Shown here one piece after another: positions 8,483-16,128 of a DNA stretch of 34,918 bases (its first letter is position 1; each line of letters opens with the position of its first letter). A program made the position numbers and the translations under genes. Below the pieces are notes generated by a model. The model was not told the DNA's origin, did no database searches, and saw only the letters and a list, made by a program, of their open reading frames with translations. Origin of the DNA: Planctomycetota bacterium (GTDB lineage: Bacteria > Planctomycetota > Phycisphaerae > Sedimentisphaerales > Anaerobacaceae); the NCBI GenBank assembly GCA_022563885.1, contig JADFMM010000028.1:1-34918 (forward strand), given 5' to 3'.

Positions 8483-9780
8483 CACGGCCGCCTGCCAATC
8501 CTGGCACCCGGATAGTAGTGCACGAGGATGTCTTGGACGCTGAGACCGGCCCGGGCCAGCCCCTGGGCCCCACACTGACACATGCCCACGGCGTGTCCCC
8601 AGCCGCGCCCTTGCACAAAGGCCCAATGCTCGCCTCGATCCTCCAATCGACACCCGGTGCTCTTGATCCGGCGTCCACTGGGATCGATGGCCAGTCGCAG
8701 ATCCTCCGCACGTAGCACCGAGCTTCTACCAGTGGTTCCTACCAGGCGGACCTGCGTGAATCGAGTGAAGTGGTCGTATTCACTCTGACGAATCGGCACG
8801 ATCTCATGGACCGCTCCCAACTCGCGCAGCGCCGGGTAGCGTGCCAGCAGCCTCTGGCTCACCTCCTGCTTGGAGTAGATCACTTCGGGCCAGTTGAATT
8901 GCGTCGCCTTGGCCACATCCTCACAGCTCCAGCACTCCACACCCCGAAGCACCACGGAGGCCTCGCCGAAGACGCGATTGCTGTCCTCGGTGTGGCCCGC
9001 CCAGATCGAACTGTAGTAGGTCGGCAAGACGATTGGGGTGCCGTCTCGGCCATCAGTGACCAGGATCTGCCCTCGGGTCGCGTGGACCGCATCCCACACG
9101 GTGGCAGATTCTGCGGCTATCCCCCGGTAGACTTGATGTGCCTGGGTCCGACTCATGTCCCAGGATCGGTGCCGGCCGAAGCGTTCTTTGATGTACAGGC
9201 AGTAGGTGCGAGACGCAATCGCCTGCGCCTTCAGGGCCTCCGGTTCCCAGTAGCTGGGCATCTCGGCGCCGACGACGCCGGCCAGATAGGGCTCCAGCGG
9301 CAGGTGATTGATCACATCAAAGGCAGTGCCCGCCCCATCGACGATCACCTCAAGCTGCCCCCGGAAGCGTTCACCCTCCATCGAAAAGATGCCCGGAGGG
9401 CCGAAGTGGATTTCCAGGTGATCGACGTCAATCGGGTGTCCCGCCAGCGTCAATCGGCCCCGGACCAGGCCAATATCAATGTGGTGTAAGTGTCCAAGAT
9501 CTTTGAGACTAACCGAGTGACCCTTACCGACGTCCCGCAGAGAAAGTTCGTTGGTGATTTGAACCCGGAACCGCTCGACGTTGTGGAGCAGAAGCACACG
9601 AATCAAGGTGTCGCGCGCGCCGGCCATCTGCGGTGTGAGCCGATCCCTCTCTCTCGGTCGACATTCCAGCCAGATGACGAGACCCGAGAGCGACACGAGG
9701 ACTAGCAGAACCGACACCCAGGTTTGAACGGCTTTCTTGGTTCGACCTGCCAGATTCTCTTCAACTCCCGGAAACAACAT
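8482..9780 (-). CDS. SpoIID/LytB-domain protein, membrane anchored
   Basis: The 432-residue protein has one membrane helix near residues 20-38 and an extracytoplasmic SpoIID domain. The catalytic region reads GVVGAEMPSYWEPEALKAQAIASRTY, with the expected catalytic Glu at about 173. Later conserved pieces are YYSSIWAGHTED and GRGWGHAVGMCQCGAQGLA (about 391-409), ending with VHYYPGARI. SpoIID proteins are lytic transglycosylases that cut glycan strands lacking stem peptides. In sporulators this serves engulfment, while relatives in non-sporulators act in cell-wall remodelling. Its stop overlaps the tgt start by one base. No strong Shine-Dalgarno is seen before the ATG at 9780. Confidence 0.9.
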   Translation of the reverse strand: MLFPGVEENLAGRTKKAVQTWVSVLLVLVSLSGLVIWLECRPRERDRLTPQMAGARDTLIRVLLLHNVERFRVQITNELSLRDVGKGHSVSLKDLGHLHHIDIGLVRGRLTLAGHPIDVDHLEIHFGPPGIFSMEGERFRGQLEVIVDGAGTAFDVINHLPLEPYLAGVVGAEMPSYWEPEALKAQAIASRTYCLYIKERFGRHRSWDMSRTQAHQVYRGIAAESATVWDAVHATRGQILVTDGRDGTPIVLPTYYSSIWAGHTEDSNRVFGEASVVLRGVECWSCEDVAKATQFNWPEVIYSKQEVSQRLLARYPALRELGAVHEIVPIRQSEYDHFTRFTQVRLVGTTGRSSVLRAEDLRLAIDPSGRRIKSTGCRLEDRGEHWAFVQGRGWGHAVGMCQCGAQGLARAGLSVQDILVHYYPGARIGRRP

Positions 9781-9834
9781 GACTTGAATACGGTTCCATG
9801 ACGGGGCCCATCAGTGAACCGTGGGCTCTGACCC

Positions 9835-11145
9835 TCAATCTAGACGCTTCAGTGACAATCCAACCAGCGCCAAGGCCTTGTTGACCTCGACGAGGCTCGT
9901 CTGACCGAAGTTTTTGCACCCCAGGAGTTCCGCCTCGGTGGTGCGGGTCAAATCACCGATCGTAAGCATGGACAGCTTCGTTAGACACTTTCGTGACCGC
10001 ACGGTGAGCTGCAGGTCCTCGATCGGTTTGCTCAACATGCCCTGCTCCTCCTCCTCAACCTCTTCGGGCAAGGGCATCTCTGCAAACTGACCGTCCTCCA
10101 GGGCCAGGCCCAGGGACAGGCCCTTGGTCTCAAGAATGATCTTGATTTCCTGCAATGAGGTATCACCGAAGTTCTTGTAGGACAGCAGCTCGGACTCAGA
10201 AATATTCAGCAGGTCACCGAGGGTGTGGATGTTCATCTTCTTGAGGCAATTGCGGCTGCGAACAGACAACTCGAAGTCCGAGATAGGCGTCTCGAGGATC
10301 TGATTCTTGCGCGAGAGGCAACGCTCACCCTCCTCATCAAAGAACATCGTCTTGGAACTCTCAATGTCTCGAGAGAACAACAAAGCCCTCTGGTGGTTGG
10401 GAAACGCCTCCAAAACCCTATCGACGCACTGAGTCGCCAAACCGTATTGGCCCGCATCCTCGTACAAGACCGCCAGATTCAGCAGGGCATTCACGAAACA
10501 ACGCCGCCCACTGACAATCCGCTTGTAGCAGGCCAGGGCCTCGTCGTCGTGTCCGGTCAGGTCGTAACGCAGTGCCAGGTGGAACCGAGCCTCCATGTGG
10601 CCGGGCGACAGCTCAATGGCCTTCAGGTAGTTTTCAATCGCCTCATCATAGGAGGCTTTCAGTTCTAAGAGGCGGGCCTTCTGATAGTGGTATTCCGCGC
10701 TGACGTTTCCATAGTTCCCGCAGCCCGCCAGTTCGAGTTCGGCGGCTTCGACGTTCCTGGCCATGCGATAGGTCGCCACCTTCTCCATGGCCACAGCCAA
10801 TGCGTCGGCCTGGTGACTCAAGCTTTTGTCCAGGCACTCGATGGCTTCCTCATAACGGCCGAGATCCCGCAAGGCATAGGCCCAATAGAAATACTTTTCC
10901 TTGCCGTCCACGGCCTTTTGCAGGCGATCGCAGGCCTCGGCAGGACGATTAAGTAAGTACAAACCAACACCGACCTTGAGTCGGTCTTGTGGGGACGTTT
11001 TTTTTAGGTTTTCACCCACTTGCTCGGAAAATCTGTCCCGATTGATCGCGCTGGATAGCACCTGCTCTACCGTCTTCTGGATGTCCTCCAGGGAGGGACA
11101 GGCCATGGAAAACAGGTCCACCTCAAGCTCTGCGCATTGCTCCAT
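9835..11145 (-). CDS. TPR protein with two RNA polymerase alpha-CTD-like modules
   Basis: The 436-residue protein is probably cytosolic. Residues about 50-290 form tetratricopeptide repeats (examples YWAYALRDLGRYEEAIECL, YHYQKARLLELKASYDEAI, RFHLALRYDLTGHDDEALACY). Two copies of a helix-hairpin-helix module follow: FELSVRSRNCLKKMNIHTLG with NFGDTSLQEI, and LQLTVRSRKCLTKLSMLTIG with NFGQTSLVEV. They are separated by an acidic linker (EEVEEEE). The modules closely resemble the C-terminal domain of the RNA polymerase alpha subunit, which binds UP-element DNA and activators. This architecture is familiar from Planctomycetota; its function is not established. The start is the inner ATG because AAGGAG lies 9 bases ahead. 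A promoter is visible at 11221-11248. Confidence 0.88.
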   Translation of the reverse strand: MEQCAELEVDLFSMACPSLEDIQKTVEQVLSSAINRDRFSEQVGENLKKTSPQDRLKVGVGLYLLNRPAEACDRLQKAVDGKEKYFYWAYALRDLGRYEEAIECLDKSLSHQADALAVAMEKVATYRMARNVEAAELELAGCGNYGNVSAEYHYQKARLLELKASYDEAIENYLKAIELSPGHMEARFHLALRYDLTGHDDEALACYKRIVSGRRCFVNALLNLAVLYEDAGQYGLATQCVDRVLEAFPNHQRALLFSRDIESSKTMFFDEEGERCLSRKNQILETPISDFELSVRSRNCLKKMNIHTLGDLLNISESELLSYKNFGDTSLQEIKIILETKGLSLGLALEDGQFAEMPLPEEVEEEEQGMLSKPIEDLQLTVRSRKCLTKLSMLTIGDLTRTTEAELLGCKNFGQTSLVEVNKALALVGLSLKRLD

Positions 11146-11220
11146 CGATTCTTGCTCCTTTTTAAGACTAAGCGTACCCAACGACGACACACATCGTGCG
11201 CACAACCCAACAAGCGGCTT

Positions 11221-11248
11221 ATTATAATCAACACGTCACTCTTTGCAA
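11221..11248 (-). promoter_or_regulatory. Promoter of the TPR/alpha-CTD gene
   Basis: Reading the minus strand, TTGCAA (11248-11243) is followed after 16 bases by a perfect TATAAT (11226-11221). Transcription would start near 11214, leaving a leader of about 70 bases to the ATG at 11145. A tandem heptamer GTTAAGC x2 (11283-11269) lies about 20 bases upstream of the -35 and could be an operator. Confidence 0.65.
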
Positions 11249-11303
11249 CAGTATTTTAACGTGCTACAGCTTAACGCTTAACGACTTAGGTTGCTCCGCC
11301 GTG

Positions 11304-11409
11304 GTTCACAGGGACTCTCTCGCAGGCGCAGCACGAACACGGTTTTTTCGGAAGTACTCGTACACGGCTATTGACGTTTTTCGTGTACGTGAACCCCTTC
11401 GCTGTGAAC
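11304..11409. repeat. Nested inverted repeats
   Basis: The outer arms GTTCACAG (11304-11311) and CTGTGAAC (11402-11409) are perfect complements. Inside them CGTACACG (11359-11366) pairs with CGTGTACG (11382-11389). The element lies between the 3' end of the unrecognised gene and the promoter of the TPR gene. There is no T-run, so it is not an obvious terminator. Confidence 0.45.
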
Positions 11410-11472
11410 GCGAACGGATTTGTTCGGAGAAACCCTTGGGGAAATATGGGCCTCCACCCCATTGAACGGCGC

Positions 11473-12447
11473 CTAAACCTGACAGTCCAGCGTTTTTCCG
11501 GTCTTGGATTTTGAGGAGGCGCTGCGTTTGTTCTTGGGTTTGACTTCGTTCGCCACCGGCGCCTGAGATTCCGCGGACAGTTCTCGTTGTGCTGCACGAA
11601 CAAGACGGAGTCTATCTTTTTGAGGCAGGGAGAAGGCCTTGTGACGCACGGCAAAAAGTCGGTCGTACACCTTGACGTAGGCCTCTGCCTGCAAGGTCAT
11701 GTCGTCCAACCCCGACGCCCCCAGCACGGGCGGAAACTGAAAGCGCGACACATCTGCAAGACGATGCGGATCAAGGCGAGCCTGCTGAAGCAGCGCTTTC
11801 GCAGAGGAAATCGCGGTCTCTTCACGGTCAATGACGGCCTGGTAGGTCTCTCGCATCACCTCAAGGATGTCGGCTTGATGGGCAAATTTCAACTCGCAGG
11901 CGACGACGAGCAGGCGCACGCCAAAGACATGGTTTTCATATCGTCGAACAAGGAAAGCGAATTGCTGCAGGCGTTCCTTGGCGTCTGCCCCCTGGCCCGA
12001 GCCGCGTTCTCCTGCGGATCTCTCGTCCATCAGCCCGAGGCGTTCCTTCACCCGTTGGGCCACCCAATTCGGCTCAATTCGTCCCTTGAAGCGTGCCGTG
12101 CCGAGCACCTGCCCCTGATAAGATGCCTGGACGTCCGGCAACTGTGTCCCCGAGAACACGATATCACTGGGGGTGATTGCCCACCGAATGCCACCCGCTC
12201 CAATGTTCACGGCGCTGGTCCGCTCCCCCGAGTCACCAAAGGTCAAGTGGACGCTCGCCTCCGACAGCGTCCCCAAGAGTACATGGATGGATCGATCCAT
12301 CTTGGGCAACACCAAGGCCACCTTTTCGTCCCGATCGATGTAGAGTTCGAAGCGCCCCCAGAACTCGGGCCCCTCGATCGTCAAGCACTTCGAACGGAGC
12401 CCGCGTCTCTTGCCGCCGACATCCTTGTCGCCCAATAGAAATCCCAT
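11473..12447 (-). CDS. Unrecognised protein, beta-rich N-terminus and helical C-terminus
   Basis: I do not recognise this 324-residue protein. Residues 1-125 alternate short hydrophobic strands (GRFELYIDRDEKVALVLP, SVHLTFGD, NIGAGGIRWAI, TARFKGRIEPNW). The NIGAGGIRW turn is reminiscent of a PilZ barrel, but no arginine pair precedes it, so I do not assign one. Residues 150-290 are predicted helical and rich in Arg/Glu/Ala. The tail is a basic, disordered stretch (KPKNKRSASSKSKTGKT). There is no signal peptide or membrane helix. It is encoded upstream of the TPR/alpha-CTD gene on the same strand with 327 bases between them, including that gene's own promoter, so co-transcription is optional. 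The start codon lacks a clear Shine-Dalgarno. Confidence 0.7.
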   Translation of the reverse strand: MGFLLGDKDVGGKRRGLRSKCLTIEGPEFWGRFELYIDRDEKVALVLPKMDRSIHVLLGTLSEASVHLTFGDSGERTSAVNIGAGGIRWAITPSDIVFSGTQLPDVQASYQGQVLGTARFKGRIEPNWVAQRVKERLGLMDERSAGERGSGQGADAKERLQQFAFLVRRYENHVFGVRLLVVACELKFAHQADILEVMRETYQAVIDREETAISSAKALLQQARLDPHRLADVSRFQFPPVLGASGLDDMTLQAEAYVKVYDRLFAVRHKAFSLPQKDRLRLVRAAQRELSAESQAPVANEVKPKNKRSASSKSKTGKTLDCQV

Positions 12448-12523
12448 GTGGCTATTCTATGGAGATCCCGACGCATGACCAGTCCAATTCTCGGCCGGGT
12501 TCAGTTCAGGGTCACACAGTCAG

Positions 12524-12620
12524 TCGTTGTCGTAATCGTGATTGTAATCGAATCAGTCGCATTGGCTCGACAGGCTGTCGAGTACGACAACGATTACCGC
12601 TGCGCTGACAACGACAACGA
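12524..12620 (+). repeat. Inverted repeat of the TCGTTGTCGT family
   Basis: TCGTTGTCGT (12524-12533) recurs inverted as ACGACAACGA at 12584-12593 and again at 12611-12620. The left arm continues into GTCGTAATCGTGATTGTAATCG, a low-complexity series. This explains an apparent open frame across it with a Val/Ile run, which I do not regard as a gene. The rest of the 12448-12811 gap shows nothing else. Confidence 0.7.
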
Positions 12621-12811
12621 AGGCTGGCAGAAAGGTACGTTTGCGAGAACAATCTTGAACCAGGCCCATTTTTCGGCACAGGGTTTCATGCCCGAGATTC
12701 AGAGCCCTAGACCTACAATCCTATTGACAATGCCGACCTACTCTACTATGAAGTCGGGGAAACAATAGGTCAGACAGAGCCTAAGCCCGTTGCTTGGCTG
12801 AGGAGTCCCCC

Positions 12812-14161
12812 ATGGCGAATCATCAGAGTCGTGTGTATGACTCGGTGCTGGAGATGCTCTCCGGCGAAGAGAATCCCACACCGCTAGTGCGTCTTCACCA
12901 GACTGTTCCCTTCGAACAGACCCAGGTGTTTGGGAAACTAGAGTGGTACAATCCCTTTGGTGCCGTGAAGGACCGGATCGCGGCCAACATGCTGCAGAGG
13001 GCAGAAGAGGCCGGAGAACTGGTGGCGGGAAACAAACTGGTGGAGCCGACCTCCGGGAACACCGGTTTTGCCCTGACCCTCTTGGCCAACCTAAAGGGCT
13101 ATACAGTCACGTCGCCGCTTTCCACGGAGATTCCGCTCGAGAAGCGGGCTCTATTGCGCTTCTTCGGCAACGACGTCATCGAGCTAGAAGACACCCTGTG
13201 CCCGGCGCCCGGGGCTCCGGAAGGGGCTATCGCTCTGGCGCATGCCACCGCGGAGCAACCCGATTTCCACATGCTCGACCAATATGCCAATACCAACAAT
13301 CCCCAGGCCCACTATCAAACGACCGGTCCCGAGGTCTGGAAACAGACGGAACAGAAAGTGACTCATCTCGTGGCGGGCCTGGGGACCTGCGGTACCCTCA
13401 CGGGCACGGGCCGATTCTTGCGTGAAAAAAACCCGGACGTCACCCTCGTGGGGGTTCACCCCGAGGAGGGACACGACATCCCGGGGGTACGCAGTATTAG
13501 ACAACTAGAACAGACCGCGCTGTTCGATCGGGAACTCATGAACCACCTCGTCGAGGTCACCAATAGGGAGGCCTTCGACATGTGCCTACGGCTCAATCGG
13601 GAAGAGAGCATTATCGCCGGGCCTTCTTCGGGCATGGCACTTGCCGGCGCCTTGAAGGTCATCGAGGATCAGCCCGACGGCGTGGTCGTGGTCATCTTCC
13701 CTGACAACGTGTTTAAGTACGCGAGTTCCGTCCAGCGCCATTTCGCGCCCTTGTTCAGGAATACGGTGGGTTCCCCCGCCAACCCCAACTCCAAGAACGT
13801 TCAGGAAGAACGTCTCAACCGGATGATTGAACTGGCCCGCAATCAGCAGACCACGATTGACCTGGATGCGGCCGCCGCCCTGGATAATAAAAATACCCTT
13901 TTCGTGGATGTCCGTGAACCTCAGCAGTACCAAGCCAGCCACGTGGCCGGTGCCGTACACATCCCCATCGACGCGTTGCTGGACGGCAATGGCGCACTGC
14001 CGACAGATCTTAAGCAACCGATCATCACGGTCTGCAATCTAGGCAACCTCTCGCTTTCGGGCATGCTCATCCTAAAATCCAGGGGCTATGAAGACGTCCG
14101 CAGCATGAATGGGGGAACCTTGGGCTGGATTGACAAGGGGTATCCTGTGGAGACGATGTAG
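12812..14161 (+). CDS. PLP-dependent cysteine synthase-rhodanese fusion
   Basis: The 449-residue protein has two domains. Residues 1-320 are a fold-type II PLP enzyme of the cysteine synthase/cystathionine beta-synthase family. The Schiff-base lysine lies in NPFGAVKDR (K53), the substrate loop is EPTSGNTG (81-85), the phosphate loop is GLGTCGTLTGTG, and PSSGMA follows near the C-terminus of the domain. Residues about 345-445 are a rhodanese domain with LFVDVREPQQYQASHVAGAVHIP and the active-site loop CNLGNLS (C408). A fusion suggests that sulfur is passed as persulfide between cysteine metabolism and the rhodanese cysteine. The usual NPGGSVKDR is replaced by NPFGAVKDR. The start is the ATG at 12812 with AGGAG at 12801-12805; an in-frame TTG at 12794 is less likely. 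Confidence 0.92.
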   Translation: MANHQSRVYDSVLEMLSGEENPTPLVRLHQTVPFEQTQVFGKLEWYNPFGAVKDRIAANMLQRAEEAGELVAGNKLVEPTSGNTGFALTLLANLKGYTVTSPLSTEIPLEKRALLRFFGNDVIELEDTLCPAPGAPEGAIALAHATAEQPDFHMLDQYANTNNPQAHYQTTGPEVWKQTEQKVTHLVAGLGTCGTLTGTGRFLREKNPDVTLVGVHPEEGHDIPGVRSIRQLEQTALFDRELMNHLVEVTNREAFDMCLRLNREESIIAGPSSGMALAGALKVIEDQPDGVVVVIFPDNVFKYASSVQRHFAPLFRNTVGSPANPNSKNVQEERLNRMIELARNQQTTIDLDAAAALDNKNTLFVDVREPQQYQASHVAGAVHIPIDALLDGNGALPTDLKQPIITVCNLGNLSLSGMLILKSRGYEDVRSMNGGTLGWIDKGYPVETM

Positions 14162-14183
14162 TCGTACGGTCCCCCGATGACGC

Positions 14184-14798
14184 GTGGATCCACAACGGAT
14201 CAAGATGCTGGAAGACACGACTTTTCAGACAGAAGAGACTCAATCGAAGCCGAGCATGCGGCAGATTCTCTATCTGCTCTTCGTGGGGTTTGCCGTGACC
14301 TTCGCGGCACGGCTGATATCCGGCCGGTTACCGCAATTCCCAGAGGATCAGCCCATTCTTTCCACGGGGACATGGAACATCCTCATCGTCACGACTCTGG
14401 CTTTGCTCCTCTCCAGATCGCCCGCCAGAAAACTGCCCTGTAGCCACGAACTGGCCATGGCCTTGGTCTTCCTATTCGTCGCCAACATGGGGGCCCGAGC
14501 CAATCTGTCGGGCTTGGCCAGCCAGGCCCCCTGGTTCCTGGGGGCCGCTTTCTTCTGGATCGCTTTTCACGGCATGTTTTGCCTGCTCGCGGCCTGGGTG
14601 CTGCGGGTTGACATTCATTCCACCGTCATCGCCAGCGCGGCCAATGTGGGCGGTGCGGCGAGTGCGCCGGTGGTAGCGGCCCACCACAACCCCAAACTCG
14701 TGCCCGTGAGCATCCTCATGGCCTTGATGGGTTACGCCATCGGCACCTACGGGGCGCTGGTGGCCGCCTGGCTGTGTCGCTGCGTCGCTGGCGTGTAG
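14184..14798 (+). CDS. Half-length DUF819-family membrane protein
   Basis: The product is about 204 residues, with five or six membrane helices. The second half matches the C-terminal part of DUF819 (YjcL-like) proteins: FVANMGARANLSGL, HGMFCLLAAWVLR, ASAANVGGAASAPVVAA and MGYAIGTYGALVAAW. Full family members have about 370-400 residues, and the N-terminal half is missing here. The short soluble N-terminus (MDPQRIKMLEDTTFQTEE) does not look like an interrupted transmembrane region. The protein may be a genuinely short form or a truncated gene that has acquired a new start. The start is uncertain: GTG 14184, ATG 14205 or ATG 14256, none with a good ribosome site. It begins 22 bases after the cysteine synthase-rhodanese gene and is probably co-transcribed with it. 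Confidence 0.7.
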   Translation: MDPQRIKMLEDTTFQTEETQSKPSMRQILYLLFVGFAVTFAARLISGRLPQFPEDQPILSTGTWNILIVTTLALLLSRSPARKLPCSHELAMALVFLFVANMGARANLSGLASQAPWFLGAAFFWIAFHGMFCLLAAWVLRVDIHSTVIASAANVGGAASAPVVAAHHNPKLVPVSILMALMGYAIGTYGALVAAWLCRCVAGV

Positions 14799-14811
14799 GG
14801 AGCGGCCCCTG

Positions 14812-16002
14812 TTACCCGACTCCCTCGATCTTGGTAAACTCGACCAGGGCACTCTTGGAGGGCGCGTGTGCCTTGACGATACCGATGAGGCCTACTTTCT
14901 TGTCCAGGTATTGGGTCAACTCATCATCCGATATACTGCCCACGGGCTGCGCGTAGCAGAGGGTCTTTCCCGAGGCAGCCACAATTCGATACCGCCTCAA
15001 GTTCACGTTGGATTTCTTGAGTATCCCGATCACGGCAAAACGGCCGAGCTTGGGCGCTTGGGCCAAGCGCTGTAACCTCGCCTTGTTGATGCGGAAGTTG
15101 GCTTCCTTGAGGAGTTCATCCTGCACGGCCACCTCTCGTCCCACTTTGATTGCCAGCTTGTATCCCGCTATTCTGGACAAGAAGATCCGAGCATACTTCG
15201 CGACTTTTTCGCTCTCCTCGTTGTCGGTGAGCTGTTTGAGTAACGCCTCGATCTCATCATAATTTTGCTCTTCCCGCGGTTTCGCGAGTTCCTCTTCGAC
15301 CCGCATCTTTATGGCGTAGTACTCAGCCAGCAAGGAGGCTTCCGGAGAGGATGTTTCCGTGACGACCGGTTCTTCCGAAGCCACGGCGCTCGGCGATACA
15401 TCAACAGAGACGGGGGGAGCCACGGATGGGGCCTCCGTTTGGGATGTCTCTACCCGCTGCAGAAACTGGCTACTGACCCAGAGGTAGCTGTTTGGCGGCG
15501 GACTGATCTTTAGATAACCATCCATCTCCTCGTTCAGGAGATGTGTCTTGTCCCTTCTCTTCAGTGTGACCTGAATTATCGACGAGTGGATGGGCTTTAC
15601 GAAATCTGAGCCGGCATAGACAATCGCCTCTACGCCGGTGACAACGCCAACGGTCGGATCCGCTGCGTCTACCGCGATGTGCTTCGTGGCAACCCAGGAA
15701 AAACTGAGGGCCGGTGGCGTAATCTTGGACCAACCCTTTTCCGTCCCCCAGACTTCCACCGTGTCACCCGTGTTTAACGTGCCGCAGTCGTAATAATGGG
15801 TGCCCGGCCCGGAGCGGATAAACACCTTGTCCCCGGTGAGGCTCGCTATATAGGACACCGGTTGTGTACGCACCTGCTTTTCTGCCCCGCCCGATTGTGC
15901 CGTCGCACACCAAGCATGACCGCCTAGGAAGGCAATCAACACGAAAACGCTCGTCAGTCGCCGCGCGCCCATCTCCGTTCGAGTGTTACGTCGAGTTTTC
16001 AT
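14812..16002 (-). CDS. Exported SH3-domain protein with helical C-terminal region
   Basis: The 396-residue protein starts with a basic stretch and a Sec-type signal (SVFVLIAFLGGHAWCATA). Residues about 48-110 are a bacterial SH3 domain: KVFIRSGPGTHYYDCGTLNTGDTVEVWGTEKGWSKI followed by SWVATKHI. A second, weaker SH3-like segment runs from about 120 to 185 (YAGSDFVKP, GYLKISPPPNSYLWVSSQFL). A Pro/Ser/Val-rich linker and a long helical stretch (LLAEYYAIKMRVEEELAKPREEQNYDEIEALLKQL) come next. The last 80 residues form a small beta domain (RFAVIGILKKSNV, VGLIGIVKAHAPS). Bacterial SH3 domains commonly bind peptidoglycan or peptides, so a periplasmic envelope role is likely. It converges on the DUF819 gene with a 13-base gap. 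Confidence 0.8.
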   Translation of the reverse strand: MKTRRNTRTEMGARRLTSVFVLIAFLGGHAWCATAQSGGAEKQVRTQPVSYIASLTGDKVFIRSGPGTHYYDCGTLNTGDTVEVWGTEKGWSKITPPALSFSWVATKHIAVDAADPTVGVVTGVEAIVYAGSDFVKPIHSSIIQVTLKRRDKTHLLNEEMDGYLKISPPPNSYLWVSSQFLQRVETSQTEAPSVAPPVSVDVSPSAVASEEPVVTETSSPEASLLAEYYAIKMRVEEELAKPREEQNYDEIEALLKQLTDNEESEKVAKYARIFLSRIAGYKLAIKVGREVAVQDELLKEANFRINKARLQRLAQAPKLGRFAVIGILKKSNVNLRRYRIVAASGKTLCYAQPVGSISDDELTQYLDKKVGLIGIVKAHAPSKSALVEFTKIEGVG

Positions 16003-16128
16003 TTTCGGCCTCCATGATCAAAACACCTGATCCTATCGCAGAACAAGTCCGATGTGACGTGTCCATCGGAGGCTGACGCTATCACCATGGTCGACCCCTG
16101 TCAATGTTTTTTGGGCAGTGGCCGAACT

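Noticed and set aside
8483-8653. Longer N-terminus for Tgt inside the SpoIID gene
   Set aside because: The added 57 residues are out-of-frame SpoIID sequence; the TGATG start gives the exact family length.
12448-12768. Plus-strand open frame of 106 codons with a Val/Ile run
   Set aside because: It spans a low-complexity inverted repeat, has no ribosome site and no protein-like composition; the run is a translation of GTAATCGT-type repeats.
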